A stretch of 64,000 nucleotides of DNA, taken from Glandiceps talaboti (lineage: Eukaryota; Hemichordata; Enteropneusta; Spengelidae). Shown in pieces: positions 39,001-49,790 of the stretch. Both the position numbers and the translations under genes were made by a program. The notes under the pieces are model-generated. The model saw only the letters and a list, made by a program, of their open reading frames with translations. It was not told where the DNA came from and ran no database searches. The stretch is from assembly GCF_964340395.1 (NCBI RefSeq), contig NC_135563.1, positions 23,011,809-23,075,808 on the forward strand, in the 5' to 3' direction. How positions within the stretch are numbered: the stretch's first letter is position 1; the number at the start of each line of letters is the position of its first letter.

Positions 39001-42000
39001 ATCTGTAGAAATTTGCATAAAATCTGAAAACATCTCAATTGTAGAGCAACAAAGTGAGCAAAAGTATTCAACGTTAAAAAAACAAAACTGATTTTAATCT
39101 ATATATAGTAACAATGTAAAATCACAGACAGTTACGGAATTCAATGGTTCTATGGTGCTAGTAAGATGTACAAATAAAGATGCCTTTCACATATATACTA
39201 GTATTAGCATCATTCTCTAATTGGTATGTAACCTAATTCTATAGACTTTGTACAAAGGAATCTATGAATGACTCGTCGACGTTACTGTATATATAATGTT
39301 ATGTGAACGTTAGTCCACTAAGTAATTGGTAAAGTGAACTCATGTTGACTCACCTTTCTTTCAGATCCAAGGTGCTATTATGGTGGCGTCATGTTTTCAA
39401 GTGTTGTGTGGTTTTGGTGGTGTCATTGGTATTTTGATTCGTTTTATTGGTCCTTTGTCCATTGCACCTACAATTACATTGGTTGGTTTATCGTTGGTAG
39501 AAGAAGCAGCAGTTCACGCTAGCAAACAATGGGGTATTGCTGTCATGTTAGTATCCACACATTGGTATTTGAACTTGTTACCTTTTGATCATAGAGACAC
39601 ATAATATTGCTTAGATTGATGTTTTCCTGAGGAAATTATCCCACAAATTATGTTACTACAAATGACGTATAAATACATTCTATACTATAAGACAAGTATT
39701 ACGCTTTCAGCCTTAGACAAGGAAAACAACAGTCGAAAGTAATACCGACTTGTTCCTATGATATACCCATGGTATCTTCAGAATGGCTGTTCACTTGCTA
39801 CAACCGACCACTAGGTGGCGATATCATCAACAGGTGGTGACATCGTCAACGTTAACCAGTTATACATGTGGTTGGTAAAGAACTGTTGAAAATTAACATA
39901 GGATAAAGGCGGGACCGATGTATACCATCTGACTACGGAAAAATCACCATTTGGGAGATCACACCATTCAATACAAAGAATAGTGTTAAACTCTTGAATT
40001 GCACGTACTGCTTTTGTTTTACGATTGCTAAAAAATTGAATGCGATTTGACACAGTACTAGTACACCGGTTTGCACAAATCAACGGCCATCTACTATTAT
40101 ACCCTGAAAAAGATAGAATATCAGGCCAATCATTGTTGCAGGGCAAAAATCGGGTTAAACTTTTTAAATGCGCTTACTTCACTATTTAAATGTACTTACT
40201 CTAGTATTACACACACAATGGGCTTGTTGAATTAAGCATAGGTTGCATTTTCTAACTGAATTACATGCTGGATATGGAAGGTGCAGCCAACTAAGATGTT
40301 CTGAGACTCGTAAAACGCTGTTCGTGGGTGAAATTTTGTTGTTTCAGTCAGCAGTGGGAGGGAAAAACAACAGCCAGTATTTCAGCAGACTGTGTGGACA
40401 AGGTACCGGCAATGCATCAGTTCAATGTGGAATGATGGGGAGAGGGTAGTGTGAAGTATTCCAATATGGGAAGAGAAAAGGAGAAACGGACAAGATAGTT
40501 TTGATAGTGCGTAGTGGGCAGTGGGCATGTGGATCCAACGGGAGTCATTTCATGAAATGTTGCAGTAGGAGGGCATATATGAATAGCTGTCACTTTCTCA
40601 TTTAATCGACGAGAAAACCTAAAACTGTGTCAACATAGTTTATTAACTTGCACGATTTCCGAAAATCGACTCGTTGACTGCACCTGTTACTGAATTACAT
40701 ATACTATGCTTTTAATAACTAAATGACACATTTCAAGTATGCAAACTGCATTATCATCCCTTCAGCTCTCTTTCAAGATAATTAATACATTTATGTAGTT
40801 TACATTTGTATGTAATTCAGAATCTTTTAAAAGTTGAAGAAAGAGAGCATTTCTTTTTAAAAGGGGGACCATTTAGATGATTTATTTGTTTATCTTTCCT
40901 ACTCAGGACCATGGCGCTAATCTTAATATTTTCTCAGTACCTGAGAAACGTAAAAGTGCCTTTTTGTGCATGGAAGAAACAGCGTGGTTGTAAAGTGAAA
41001 AGATATACATTCTTTACCATATTCCCGGTAAGTAAACTGAATTCAGCGATAGTTGAGTCCACCCAGTTGTCATTTCGATGTATGTATGTATGTATGTATG
41101 TATGTATGTATGTATGTATGTATGTATGTATGTATGTATGTATGTATGTATGTGGATGGATGGATGTGTGGGTGGGTGGGTGGATACTAGTATATGTATG
41201 CATGCATACCTCTGTATGCATACATGTAAAATGAAAATGAAAAGTGGGTGCTCGCAAGACTCAACTCAAAAAGTTTCAAAAACTCTGACGAACATTATCG
41301 TCAGCTAGCATCAAATCATATAATTATATGCGTTTGTGTGGGTCTGTGTATTGTATGAATTGTGCAAAGTTAGTAAGATACATGGTGCGATGTGATAAGT
41401 GGGGAATCTTTCGTTACATGTGGCGAAATGTTGGCGTTACCAAGGACGACCGCTCATTGATACCACTTGATTGTAAAGTAAAAATGACACTGGAATTTCT
41501 TTACACTGTGAATCAGTTATTCTTTTCATTTGCTTATCAGCTACGAACATTAATAATGAATTCGGTGTTGTTTATCCTTAGGTTATTTTGGCGATTAGCA
41601 TATCGTGGGTTGTATGCGTCATTTTGACTGCCACTAACGTATTTCCAAATGATAAAGATCACCATAATTACAATGCCAGAACAGATGCACGTATTCGAGT
41701 GCTGGAAGAAGCTCCTTGGTTCTGGTTTCCTCTACCAGGTGAATTGATCCTCAGTTCTTGATCTTCAGTTCTTGACGAAGTGAAAAACATTGTTGTAGAT
41801 ACAGATTTTTAGTCTGTAAGATACGACGAGTCGTGTCACATTATCAGATGCAAGCCTGTCCGGGTAATGGCTGAACAACACGACGTGCATGTCGTGCCAC
41901 AATGCAAGCCTGCCCGGGTAATGGCTGAACAACACGACGTATCTTACAGTGTAGGATTTCAGTAGACATCGTACGTCACACAAGTTTAATTTCCTGATTT

Positions 42001-45000
42001 TAAGGACGGTTGGAAGTGTGAAAAGTGATACTATGTTTAAAACTGCAATTTGAACTGGAATGGTGTTTTTTGTAAAAAACTGTTTTGTTAGGTACATCAA
42101 CTTACTCGTAATATTGAGAGGACAGACTTTCCAATTGTCAGTGAAAGGACAGAAAGTGCGTGTTTTTTGGGTACATTTTTATGACAACGGGTCGGAGGTA
42201 CTACTTCTACCCTAAATATATCAAAACTTTGATTTCGAGAGCAATGTTGTAAGGGGTGGTAGGTAGAAAGTCCACTTATTGAACATCATGTTTGAAATAC
42301 AAACATCGAAAACGGATAATTTGCTCGTCACGGGGAATGAGGTTCGTCGTTGTAGTCAGTAGTGAGTGTACAGGGAAATTATGAAAAGAGAAAGAAGTGT
42401 TGGCACTGTGGAAACCGGGGTGTGTGGCTGGTTGGGCTCTTTCTCCCTTGTCTTTGTTTAAGCATATCTCGCTTTGAGATATACAAGTTTTGATTTCCTC
42501 AACAGAAATACATTTCAAAATTTGGGAGAAATGGTTTGAATCCATTCTATTAAACAAAAAGCTCTGAAAATTCACTCGTTGGAGATACATATGACTGTAA
42601 CTGTGTATTAATCATAGTTTGGTGTCATGCCTTAATATTTGTTTGTTTGTTTGTTTGTTTGTCTGTTTGTTTGCTAACTCTAGGGCAATGGGGAACACCA
42701 ACCGTCAGTATAGCCGCAGTTCTAGGTATGGTATCTGGAGTTTTGGCATCAATGATTGAATCGGTTGGTGATTATTATGCATGTGCACGTATGAGTGAGG
42801 CACCCACTCCGCCGATTCATGCTATAAACAGAGGTATAGGAGTTGAAGGAATTTGTTGCATCCTGGCCGGTTTGTGGGGTTCTGGGAATGGCACGACGTC
42901 ATATTCAGAAAACATCGGAGCAATCGGTATTACAAAGGTTAGTGTTGCCGTCAATCTATCGTCAGCACTGTTTTTGTTAGTTCATCAGTGTATAATGGGA
43001 AGAATAGCCACAACGAAAGCATGGTGTATGGTCAGTGAGATCTCATACCACCAAGTAATGGTGAGATGAGGTGAGGTGAGATAGAAACAAAACACAGTCA
43101 CAATTTCAAGCTTCGTGTTCAGTTCATTTGCCGATGATGAGGACGAAAAGTTAGGCGGTTAAACGAGTTTGTTGATTGATGAATAAACGAACGAACGAAC
43201 GAACGAACGAATGGATGGATGGATGGATGGATGGATGGATGAATGAACGAACGAACGAATGGATGGATGGATGGATGGGTGAACGAATGAATGGATGGAT
43301 GGATGGATGGATGAGTGAATAAATTAATCGATCAAGATCAAGAGTTAGATTATTTCTGTTATCTATCAATCCTCACCACTTCTGAATACGCTTATGTTCA
43401 TATATTGATTTACTTAGAATGTGCTGAACTGGTCTTTTATTCCCCAAGATAATCACAACAGCAGTCCATATAATGGTGGAAAATGTACGTTATCGTGCAT
43501 TTGTCTAAAAATATAAATGTGTTGAATGTAACAGCATTTCTTTCGCATATGAAATACATCTCAGATATAGTCATTTCTTGTGTTTACTGAGTTTATCTAT
43601 AAACTACTTCCTGTACGTCAGGTTTTTAATAGACATTTTAAGGTTTTTCCTTCAATTTATTGAGTTACAAAGATGGACTCTCATTCATACCACTTACAAG
43701 AATCTATGCTCATATGATGTAGATAGTAGCCGATAGTTATCTGAGTCACAGTCACTGGCGTAAAAGGGCTGTTCATTTGGATATAATAGTAAATAAGGAT
43801 TTTAAAATAACAATTGTTTACACACGGCTTACCTTGATGTAAGTTTTCTTTACTTTCTGTATTTGACATAAAGGTTGGCAGCCGACGTGTGTTACAGTAT
43901 TGCAGTGCCATACTCCTAGTGTTTGGCGTCTTTGGTAAATTGGGTGCATTTTTTACAACTATACCCGAACCTGTTGTTGGTGGCGTGCTTTGTGTCATGT
44001 TTGGTATGTTGAATATTACAACTGTACACATATCAATGTAACTATTCCATATACATTGTCTATCCTTTTATCTATTTATTTATCACTAAGGAGCCAACAT
44101 TTCAATTACAACTATTTTCCAGGTTTGCATTATGGACAATAAAGTTATTTATAATTCTAATTCTAATTCTACTTCTAATTTTCATGCCCCTTCCCCATTT
44201 CTCACCCTACCTCGCCGTAAATTCTGACCGCAACCTGATGTCTTCAGGTGATGAGAAAATACTTTTTTGAAGTATATGATATACAAGACAAAACTTATGA
44301 CAGAGTGATATTTTTTTCTCCAGGATTTATCCTGTTTCTGTTTTTGTAAATATCGTATGTTATATTATTGTGGCACGTGACAAATTGTGCCCCTTTCACA
44401 CTAATGATTACAAAATCTATATTGAAAACAAGTTTCTTTTTTCATCCTTGTATTAACTTCTGAAACCAGTGTTAGTTTTTGTTTTTGTTTTTGCTTGTGT
44501 TCGTTTTGTAATCTTACTCATTATTGATATTGTCATCACTCCTTACACAGGAATGATAAGTGCTGTTGGTATATCCAACCTGCAGTTCGTGGATATGAAC
44601 TCATCACGGAATCTCTGTATCTTTGGTTTCTCTTTATTTTGCGGTTTGATGGTTCCTATATGGCTCGAGGATAACCCACATGTCATTCAAACAGGTAATG
44701 ATGATTTTGTGAAATTTCAGAATGTAAGTAGTAATTAATTCTAAAACTGTTTCCCCTAAGACCAACATCAACATGTCATACATAAATAACCGATCAAGAC
44801 CTCCACACGACATTTCTCTGCTATAGCTGTGCAATGCATTCACAGACAAGGAAAAAACTGTGAATGCATTCATCAGGTAGTCACATAATACAAACCAGGA
44901 GGTAAAAACGAAATGTCGTCTGGCTTAAAACAAATTCCTTCATAAATCTTGCTACGTTTTATCGGCTGACATAATTTGGTGAGCCTTGCTACGTTTTATC

Positions 45001-46705
45001 GTCTGACATAATTTGATGACATCTAGCACAATAAAATCTTAGTTACTAACATTATCTTAGCAGCTTGTTGCCAAATCATATACATTGTAACGACATATAC
45101 TTGATTGAGGCATGTCAATGGATTTATTTATTTATTTATTTATTTATTTAAACTTTATTACAGACCCATGGTCCAGAGAATAACAAAAATATACCACAAG
45201 ACTGCAAAATTTTTACATAACAGACAAATACAAACAGAAAATATTACAACAGGTATTATTTTAAAAGAAGAAAAATCAATGTAAATTAAAATGTAACAAT
45301 TTTACTTCAGTTTTTGTCATACCAGAAAATAAAATGTAGCAATGTTAGCAATATGAATTTTGTCATCGCATTTTGATCGAGTAAGAAGATAAAATGTAAC
45401 CATGCTCGTAATAATTCTATCGTGAAGCCAGACAACATTTTGTTTCTTCTCTCCTGATTTCCATTATGTCCACGTGGAATTTTCCGAAATCATGCGACTG
45501 ATAAAGGCTAGGTATGGCATCATGAGATGTTCCATTCGCCAGTACATGTACATCGTCTGTAACAGTTAATTCTGTCCTAGTTATGAATTTGTGTTTGTGC
45601 ATTCTGGTTTATTTTGATTTTATCAATGCCCGCTACACTTGTCTCTACTTCCAAATACTTGCCAGACTGAAGAGTAACCAATGCATGTTGGCCAATATAC
45701 TGTATTTTACTGTGATGATCAAAATAAACAAGTGAATAGTAAGATAGTAAGAATTCTCATAATTCGTTGATTTGTCAATGTATGCTATTGATAAAGTTAG
45801 ATGACCGCAATTAGATATTATTCTAAAGCAAGGCAAGTTGATCGCACTTGAACAAAAACAAAGTGGAATTCATACATCTACGTTCTACGTCACGACAACG
45901 TCCGTCTACGTGATTGGTGGTGCTCAAAAATATTAATTAACACGATCAAAATCGCCATTATTTTCACACTTCTTTATAAATAATGCTTGCCTGATTATAA
46001 TAATTTATTCCTGGATATTTCTCTTCGGAAAATAGTCGTGAACTAAGGGATTTTGTCACTATTCAAATATTTCGACTCATAGTGACAAGACTCCTTAGGT
46101 CACGTGTAATTTCCCCTCCTGTACGAAGAACAATATTAGGGAACAATATCTAATAATATCTCTCGACAAGATTTACCTATACATGAAAATATATCATACA
46201 GGTAATACTGAAGTGGATGAAATTCTCACCGTCTTGTTGAGGAACAGTATATTTGTTGGTGGTTTACTGGGACTTACGTTGGACAATACCATACCAGGTA
46301 TACATACAATTCATGTTTGTTCTCATTCAGATACAATTGCTGTTCTCAATCCTTGAGATGGCATAAGCTTCGAATATACTACATACAATTCTTTTCTCCA
46401 AACCCCCACCCCCCCCACCCCCACCCCCACTCTAAGTTGTTGTCCATGTCATGAATATTTTGTGGATTATTGATCTTTCATCAATGGCACCTAAAATTAT
46501 GTATATTTTTGTAGGCACAAAAGAAGAGCGAGGACTGCTACATTGGCACCAAGAAGTCACTTACGGTAATCAACCAAGTGTACCAGCACAAGCGTTGACT
46601 ACGTACGATTTCCCCTTCGGCATGTCGTTCGTAAGGAGATGGAAATTCGCAAGATATTTGCCCTTCTGTCCGACATTTGCCTTCGGCAAACAAAGGCGTG
46701 AATGA
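30455..46705 (+). CDS. SLC23A: SLC23 family (NAT/NCS2) sodium-dependent ascorbate or nucleobase transporter
   Basis: Exons: 30455-30652, 33830-33987, 36441-36541, 38068-38258, 39365-39546, 40907-41027, 41582-41738, 42684-42937, 43874-44003, 44551-44694, 46202-46297, 46515-46705. The sum is 1923 nt, giving 640 aa (SVCT1/2: 598/650). Phases match throughout. The first coding intron is GC-AG (CAG|GCAAGT). The N-terminal cytosolic part ends in [20 protein letters not shown], then [13 protein letters not shown]. Other landmarks are [83 protein letters not shown] and LDNTIPG. The NAT signature is E445-N-I-G448-A-I-G-I-T453-K454. The loop encoded around exon 4 has six N-glycosylation sequons (NNS, NIS, NLS, NIS, NVS, NGS). 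It is a plasma-membrane protein with about 12-14 helices. Vertebrate SVCTs carry L-ascorbate with Na+; substrate here is not certain because SLC23 also includes nucleobase carriers. Confidence 0.95.
31850..32404. mobile_element. Foldback element, ~150 bp arms
   Basis: AAAGTTGGCGTCAGATTCAG at 31850 is matched by its reverse complement ending at 32404. The arms continue inward (CGAAGACACCCGACGG; CAATCAAACCTGAAATAATA; GAAGATTCCGCTTCACAACC-like) to about 31991 and 32243. The central 250 bp is unique and has no coding frame. It lies in SLC23 intron 1. Confidence 0.85.
33130..33390 (+). repeat. Interspersed repeat, copy 1 (partner at 60398-60640)
   Basis: Shares collinear blocks with 60398-60640 on the same strand: ATTCTGACTT, CTGACATAA.CAAACA, GCAAGAC.TTTAAGAAAATRTATGG, CATTCACTT, GAAAAATGATCA/GAGAAATGATCA, and later AAACC.ATTGG/CCGTTCCACCAG-type ends. 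Family unknown; both copies are old. Confidence 0.55.
33443..33526. repeat. (AT)n microsatellite
   Basis: About 42 AT dinucleotides followed by three TTGATTTATA units. It lies in SLC23 intron 1, about 300 bp before the second coding exon. Confidence 0.95.
34050..34745. repeat. 35-bp minisatellite, about 19-20 copies
   Basis: The unit contains ACAACCCTGTAACTGGGGCA and TTGYTTTTCGATCTA. Some units have an extra TATAG (about 40 bp). It lies in SLC23 intron 2, 60 bp after the exon ending at 33987. A minus-strand frame of repeated CNNPVTGLL-type peptides is a by-product. Confidence 0.95.
35071..35300 (-). mobile_element. LINE 3' UTR copy, related to 12078-12500
   Basis: Matches 12078-12240 in the same orientation (ACAGGTTGAAATYGTRATYG, GGTGTGGACC, CAGCTACTACG/CAGCTACACAA, CTGTWCACGGTGTA, TACAAG) and then ACATTCCAGTTGCAGGTAGT. 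It is degenerate and non-coding, in SLC23 intron 2. Confidence 0.55.
35888..36043. repeat. (GT)n microsatellite
   Basis: GTGTCT/GTGTAT variants grade into a pure GT tract of about 30 units. The Cys/Val frames across it are not genes. Confidence 0.95.
37851..37948. repeat. ~28-bp tandem repeat, about 3.5 copies
   Basis: The unit carries CTCTGACCACAAGTAACCTT and GACCAATT. It is in SLC23 intron 3, about 120 bp before exon 38068-38258. Confidence 0.9.
38300..38521 (+). mobile_element. tRNA-derived SINE, 5'-truncated
   Basis: Box B-like GGGTTCGAACCC at about 38313 is followed by CGCAGGTTTTCCCCGGGTAC, TCCGGTTTCCTCCTGCTTCT and an AT-rich end (GAATAAAGATTATTATTAAA). The body motif is shared with the SINE at 3290-3515. 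Box A is missing. It lies in SLC23 intron 4, starting about 40 nt after the exon ending at 38258. Confidence 0.7.
39811..40146 (-). other. Unidentified 111-codon open frame in an SLC23 intron
   Basis: A minus-strand frame with mixed, non-repetitive composition (Trp-rich, e.g. [20 protein letters not shown]). I do not recognise it. It may be a chance ORF, part of a degraded transposon protein or an antisense exon. It ends near the GGTGGCGATATC motif at 39815. Confidence 0.15.
41079..41155. repeat. (TATG)n / (GGAT)n microsatellite
   Basis: About 18 TATG units followed by GGAT and GGTG runs, right after the SLC23 exon ending at 41027. Frames across it are artefacts. Confidence 0.95.
41814..41949. 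mobile_element. 136-bp element with ~17 bp inverted ends
   Basis: CTGTAAGATACGACGAGTCG at 41814 is mirrored by CGACGTATCTTACAG ending at 41949. Inside, a 37-bp unit beginning TGCAAGCCTGYCCGGGTAAT is directly repeated (41849 and 41903). No coding. Confidence 0.65.
43186..43318. repeat. (GAAC)n and (GGAT)n microsatellite blocks
   Basis: Alternating blocks of GAAC and GGAT tetranucleotides in SLC23 intron 8. The reverse frame gives a Ser/His/Pro-rich artefact. Confidence 0.9.
44900..45440. mobile_element. Element with repeated 'GCTACRTTTTATCG' motifs, copy 1
   Basis: Begins CGAAATGTCGTCTGGCTT; carries CTTGCTACGTTTTATCG twice; and near 45355-45440 has the reverse-complement form (AGATAAAATGTAACCATG; GAAGCCAGACAACATTTTG). 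The same arrangement is seen at 53286-53560. A (TTTA)n tract (45121-45150) and an unrelated A-rich segment lie between. It is in SLC23 intron 10. Confidence 0.55.
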
Positions 46706-46872
46706 TGTGAAAGTAAAAATGAAATTATATGTGCGGTCTTGCGCAGGGTTTTACGATACTTAGTGGTGTAACGTTTGTTATATGCTCATGTCCAAAGATT
46801 GTTTAACTGTTTTAACTGGCTTTATTTCATAGAGTAAATGTTTACAAGTTTAAAGAGTTGTGAATCTAGTAC

Positions 46873-46905
<33 letters not shown>

Positions 46906-46936
46906 TGTATGTATGTATGTATGTATGTATGTATGT
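46873..46936. repeat. (ATGT)n microsatellite
   Basis: About 16 ATGT units in the probable SLC23 3' UTR. Confidence 0.95.
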
Positions 46937-46990
46937 ACCAAAGTAAAGTCTTAACCAGTGATTGGTAGGAAATTAACTTTATCAGTAGCC

Positions 46991-46996
46991 AATAAA
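46991..46996 (+). promoter_or_regulatory. Candidate polyadenylation signal (SLC23)
   Basis: First AATAAA downstream of the SLC23 stop (286 nt). A T-rich stretch (CATATTTTTTG) follows within 15 nt. Confidence 0.35.
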
Positions 46997-47250
46997 TAAG
47001 TGGCCATATTTTTTGCAAGGCCAATTTGGTATTTAAGGACTAAAATTCATATCTCCATGTCCTCAACTCTACGTCCATGGAATTGTAGTTTATCGCATGG
47101 AACTTCCATGGTTATCGTTTGCCGTTGTTATACCAGACAAATGTATTACTTATCATTACATTATGTACTTTCTGATTAATGTAGTGTCTAGAGGTATAAA
47201 CATGGTGAAAACCCTTATTTGTCACTCCGAAGAGGGCTGTAACCTATATT

Positions 47251-47251
<1 letters not shown>

Positions 47252-47294
<43 letters not shown>

Positions 47295-47353
47295 GATGAT
47301 GATGATGATGATGTTGTTGTTGTTGTTGTTGTTGCTGTTGATGATGATGATGA

Positions 47354-47399
<46 letters not shown>

Positions 47400-47412
47400 G
47401 ATGATGTTGTTA
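47252..47412. repeat. (GTT)n / (GAT)n trinucleotide array
   Basis: Long GTT runs interrupted by GAT blocks. The Val/Asp, Leu/Met and Asn/Ile frames over it are artefacts. Confidence 0.95.
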
Positions 47413-47547
47413 GTGAATTCCATTGGACCGCATATCATACATATAATTTCATTATATCACATTATTAATCAAAACTCTATTGCAATAATATATATTATGT
47501 AATCTCATGTATTATTTTCTCGCCTTTTAGAAACCGGACCATATTGA

Positions 47548-47933
47548 AAGGGGAACGCCACTCGCGAAAATAAAGGTATTTTCATGGGTTATGATGGTCA
47601 TTTATTCATGTTACATCACATACAATTACTTGCGATTTCAGAGAAATATCATGTTGGTTGAATGTTGAATTATTAATGGTTGAACAATGAATATTCATGA
47701 GATATGTTTTCCAGTGAAGGGAATAAGCACTTTGGAGTTAGGCCATGGATAATTATTTCTGCCGACTCCCATCAAGTAATGGACAACAGTAAAGATACCC
47801 TATAAAGGCACAAAGCCAACTTGATGTTTCTCTAGAATCGCAAGTAACTATAGGTGATGTAAAATAATGAAATAACTCTCCAGAGCCCATAGTCTATGAA
47901 AATGTCTCTATTTCCTGGAGTGGTGTTCCCCTT
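47548..47933. mobile_element. 386-bp TIR element (MITE-like)
   Basis: The left end AAGGGGAACGCCACTCGCGA+AAATAAAGGTATTTTCATGG is matched in reverse complement at the right end (AAGGGGAACACCACTCCAGG+AAATAGAGACATTTTCATAG). The arms are about 45 bp. A related right end occurs at about 57430-57525. No transposase frame. Confidence 0.8.
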
Positions 47934-48163
47934 GAAGTTAGTTGCAATTTTAAAGTTTTTTTATGTAATAAGTTACATGATATGTGAATCGGTTGACATT
48001 TCTTTCAAATATATGACGAGTGTATGTTTGTATTGACAACGTCTTTTGTTGCTTCTGTGATCTTCTTTGCGTTTCTCGTTTCTCGTTTTTTTAATACTCA
48101 ACAAACCTGTCACTCAATCTACTATTTAGGGAAGCTACTATTCTTTTTATTTAGTACTTTCGA

Positions 48164-48168
<5 letters not shown>

Positions 48169-48210
<42 letters not shown>
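48169..48210. repeat. (GT)n microsatellite
   Basis: About 20 GT units followed by a G-run. Confidence 0.95.
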
Positions 48211-48211
<1 letters not shown>

Positions 48212-48388
48212 AGGGGGTGCGAGATGTCATTTGCTTGTTCATGATTGGCTCTGCAGTTGTCTTCACTAAAGTAGGGAGGGTTATTTTTGTATTTTCCCGT
48301 ATCTGCAGACTGCATTGGCCTGACAAACATGAAAAAAAAATCGACGCAGGGGTATTAAGTGATGTAGTAAGTGATGCGCGCGCTGGCG

Positions 48389-48456
48389 AAACAATTCTTT
48401 TTTTTTTTTTTTTCTTTTCTTTTTCTTTTTTTTTTTTTTTTTTTGGGGGGGGGGGC
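48389..48456. repeat. Polypyrimidine T/C tract followed by a G-run
   Basis: About 50 nt of T with a few C, then 11 G. It could be a retroelement tail or a replication-slippage product. Confidence 0.85.
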
Positions 48457-49007
48457 TTTATATTGTGGTCCCACCATAGTAGTGACTGTGGGTGCGAATT
48501 CCCAGGATTCCTTTTCCATAATTAGATGTTTCTTAGTTACGATTATTACTTGACTTGAGTTAGTCTTATTCCAATGCCTACATCACTCTGTGTACGTTAT
48601 TTCAAGGCAAAAACTACATTTCTCTGAAGACACCAGAAAAGAGAGTCTTTGAAAAATTGAACGGCTCTAGCATGTTCACTGACACATTTTCTAAATGGAG
48701 ATGACGATTTCATACAAAATAATTCCAGGGAAATCAGAACAATATCGATTTTTGACATCTCGACTTTGTATTCCTATATTTTGCCAATACAAATATCTTG
48801 ACTCTTACAAGACCCAGGACACATTCTTATATACTGCAGATCGTTAAATTATGTGATACTAGTAACAGTCGCCGTGAGCGAACACAGGTTAGCCCCTTTC
48901 ACCAGAGTCACAGTTTGCTAAACAGTTTGCTAAATTCGTAATGATGATAATAGTGCTAGGTAGTCATATTAATGAATATTCCATTATGAGCATAATATGC
49001 TCAGTAA

Positions 49008-49400
49008 CCAAGACAACGCCCACAACAAAAGACAAACTGTATTCTCTTTTTCAAAGACAACAGCAATGGCGGGTATTTCCGGAAATTGGCATTCCAAATA
49101 TTGAACAAAAATATGCCCAGAAACCAAGACCACGCCCATGGCAATAGCAACAGCCAATCGGTAGTGTCTCTTCTAAGATAAGATTTGTGATGGGTAGCAA
49201 AATGAGCAAACACAAATACACCTAGCAACAAAGTCCATACCCATAGCAACAACCAAAAGATAGTTTTTTCAAAGATAACAAAAGTAGGTAGTCAAGTGTA
49301 ATTCTAAAATGTGTTCGCAGCAACAAAGACCATGCCGATAGCAACACTCAAACGGTAGTGTCTTTTTCACTGATACCAACACTGACAGGTAGTCAATTAA
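49008..49400. repeat. Diverged ~100-bp tandem repeat, four units
   Basis: Units begin near 49008, 49122, 49225 and 49321. Each has a CAAGACCACGCCCATRGCAA-like block, then an ACGGTAGTGTCTTTTTC-like block, AAGATAACAACA and GGTAGTCAA. They are strongly diverged and directly precede the foldback element. Confidence 0.65.
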
Positions 49401-49439
49401 GAGATTCACCATCCCCAAAATAACATGATTGAGCCTAGT

Positions 49440-49790
49440 CCTGGGACCCCTTAGACTCTCTCACAATCCTCAAAGCATCGCATCGCTAAAAGGGCTGTTT
49501 TGTATGTACCTAGATCTACTGCATAATTGTACTAGAATATCCTTGTACTGTGGGTCCTCATCGACTACATAGGGCTAATCATTTGTTGACATGTTACTGC
49601 GATGCCCGAGCATTGCAATAACATGGAGTAGCAGTAACATGTCAACAAATGATTAGCCCTATGTACATGTAGTCAATGGGGGTCCACAGTACAGTGATAT
49701 TCTCGTACAACTATTCGGTAGATATTGGTACACATTAAACAGCTATAGCGATGCTCCCGCGGACTGGTGAGAGAGTCTATGGACCCCTTA
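49440..49790. mobile_element. Foldback element, ~160 bp arms, ~30 bp loop
   Basis: Left arm 49440-49600 and right arm 49631-49790 are reverse complements. The inner 40 bp is nearly perfect (GGGCTAATCATTTGTTGACA+TGTTACTGC) and the outer parts are less so (GGACCCCTTAGACTCTCTCA against GGGGTCCATAGACTCTCTCA). No coding. Confidence 0.85.

Noticed and set aside
47097-47502. Val/Asp, Leu/Met and Asn/Ile homopolymer ORFs
   Set aside because: Three frames of the GTT/GAT trinucleotide array.
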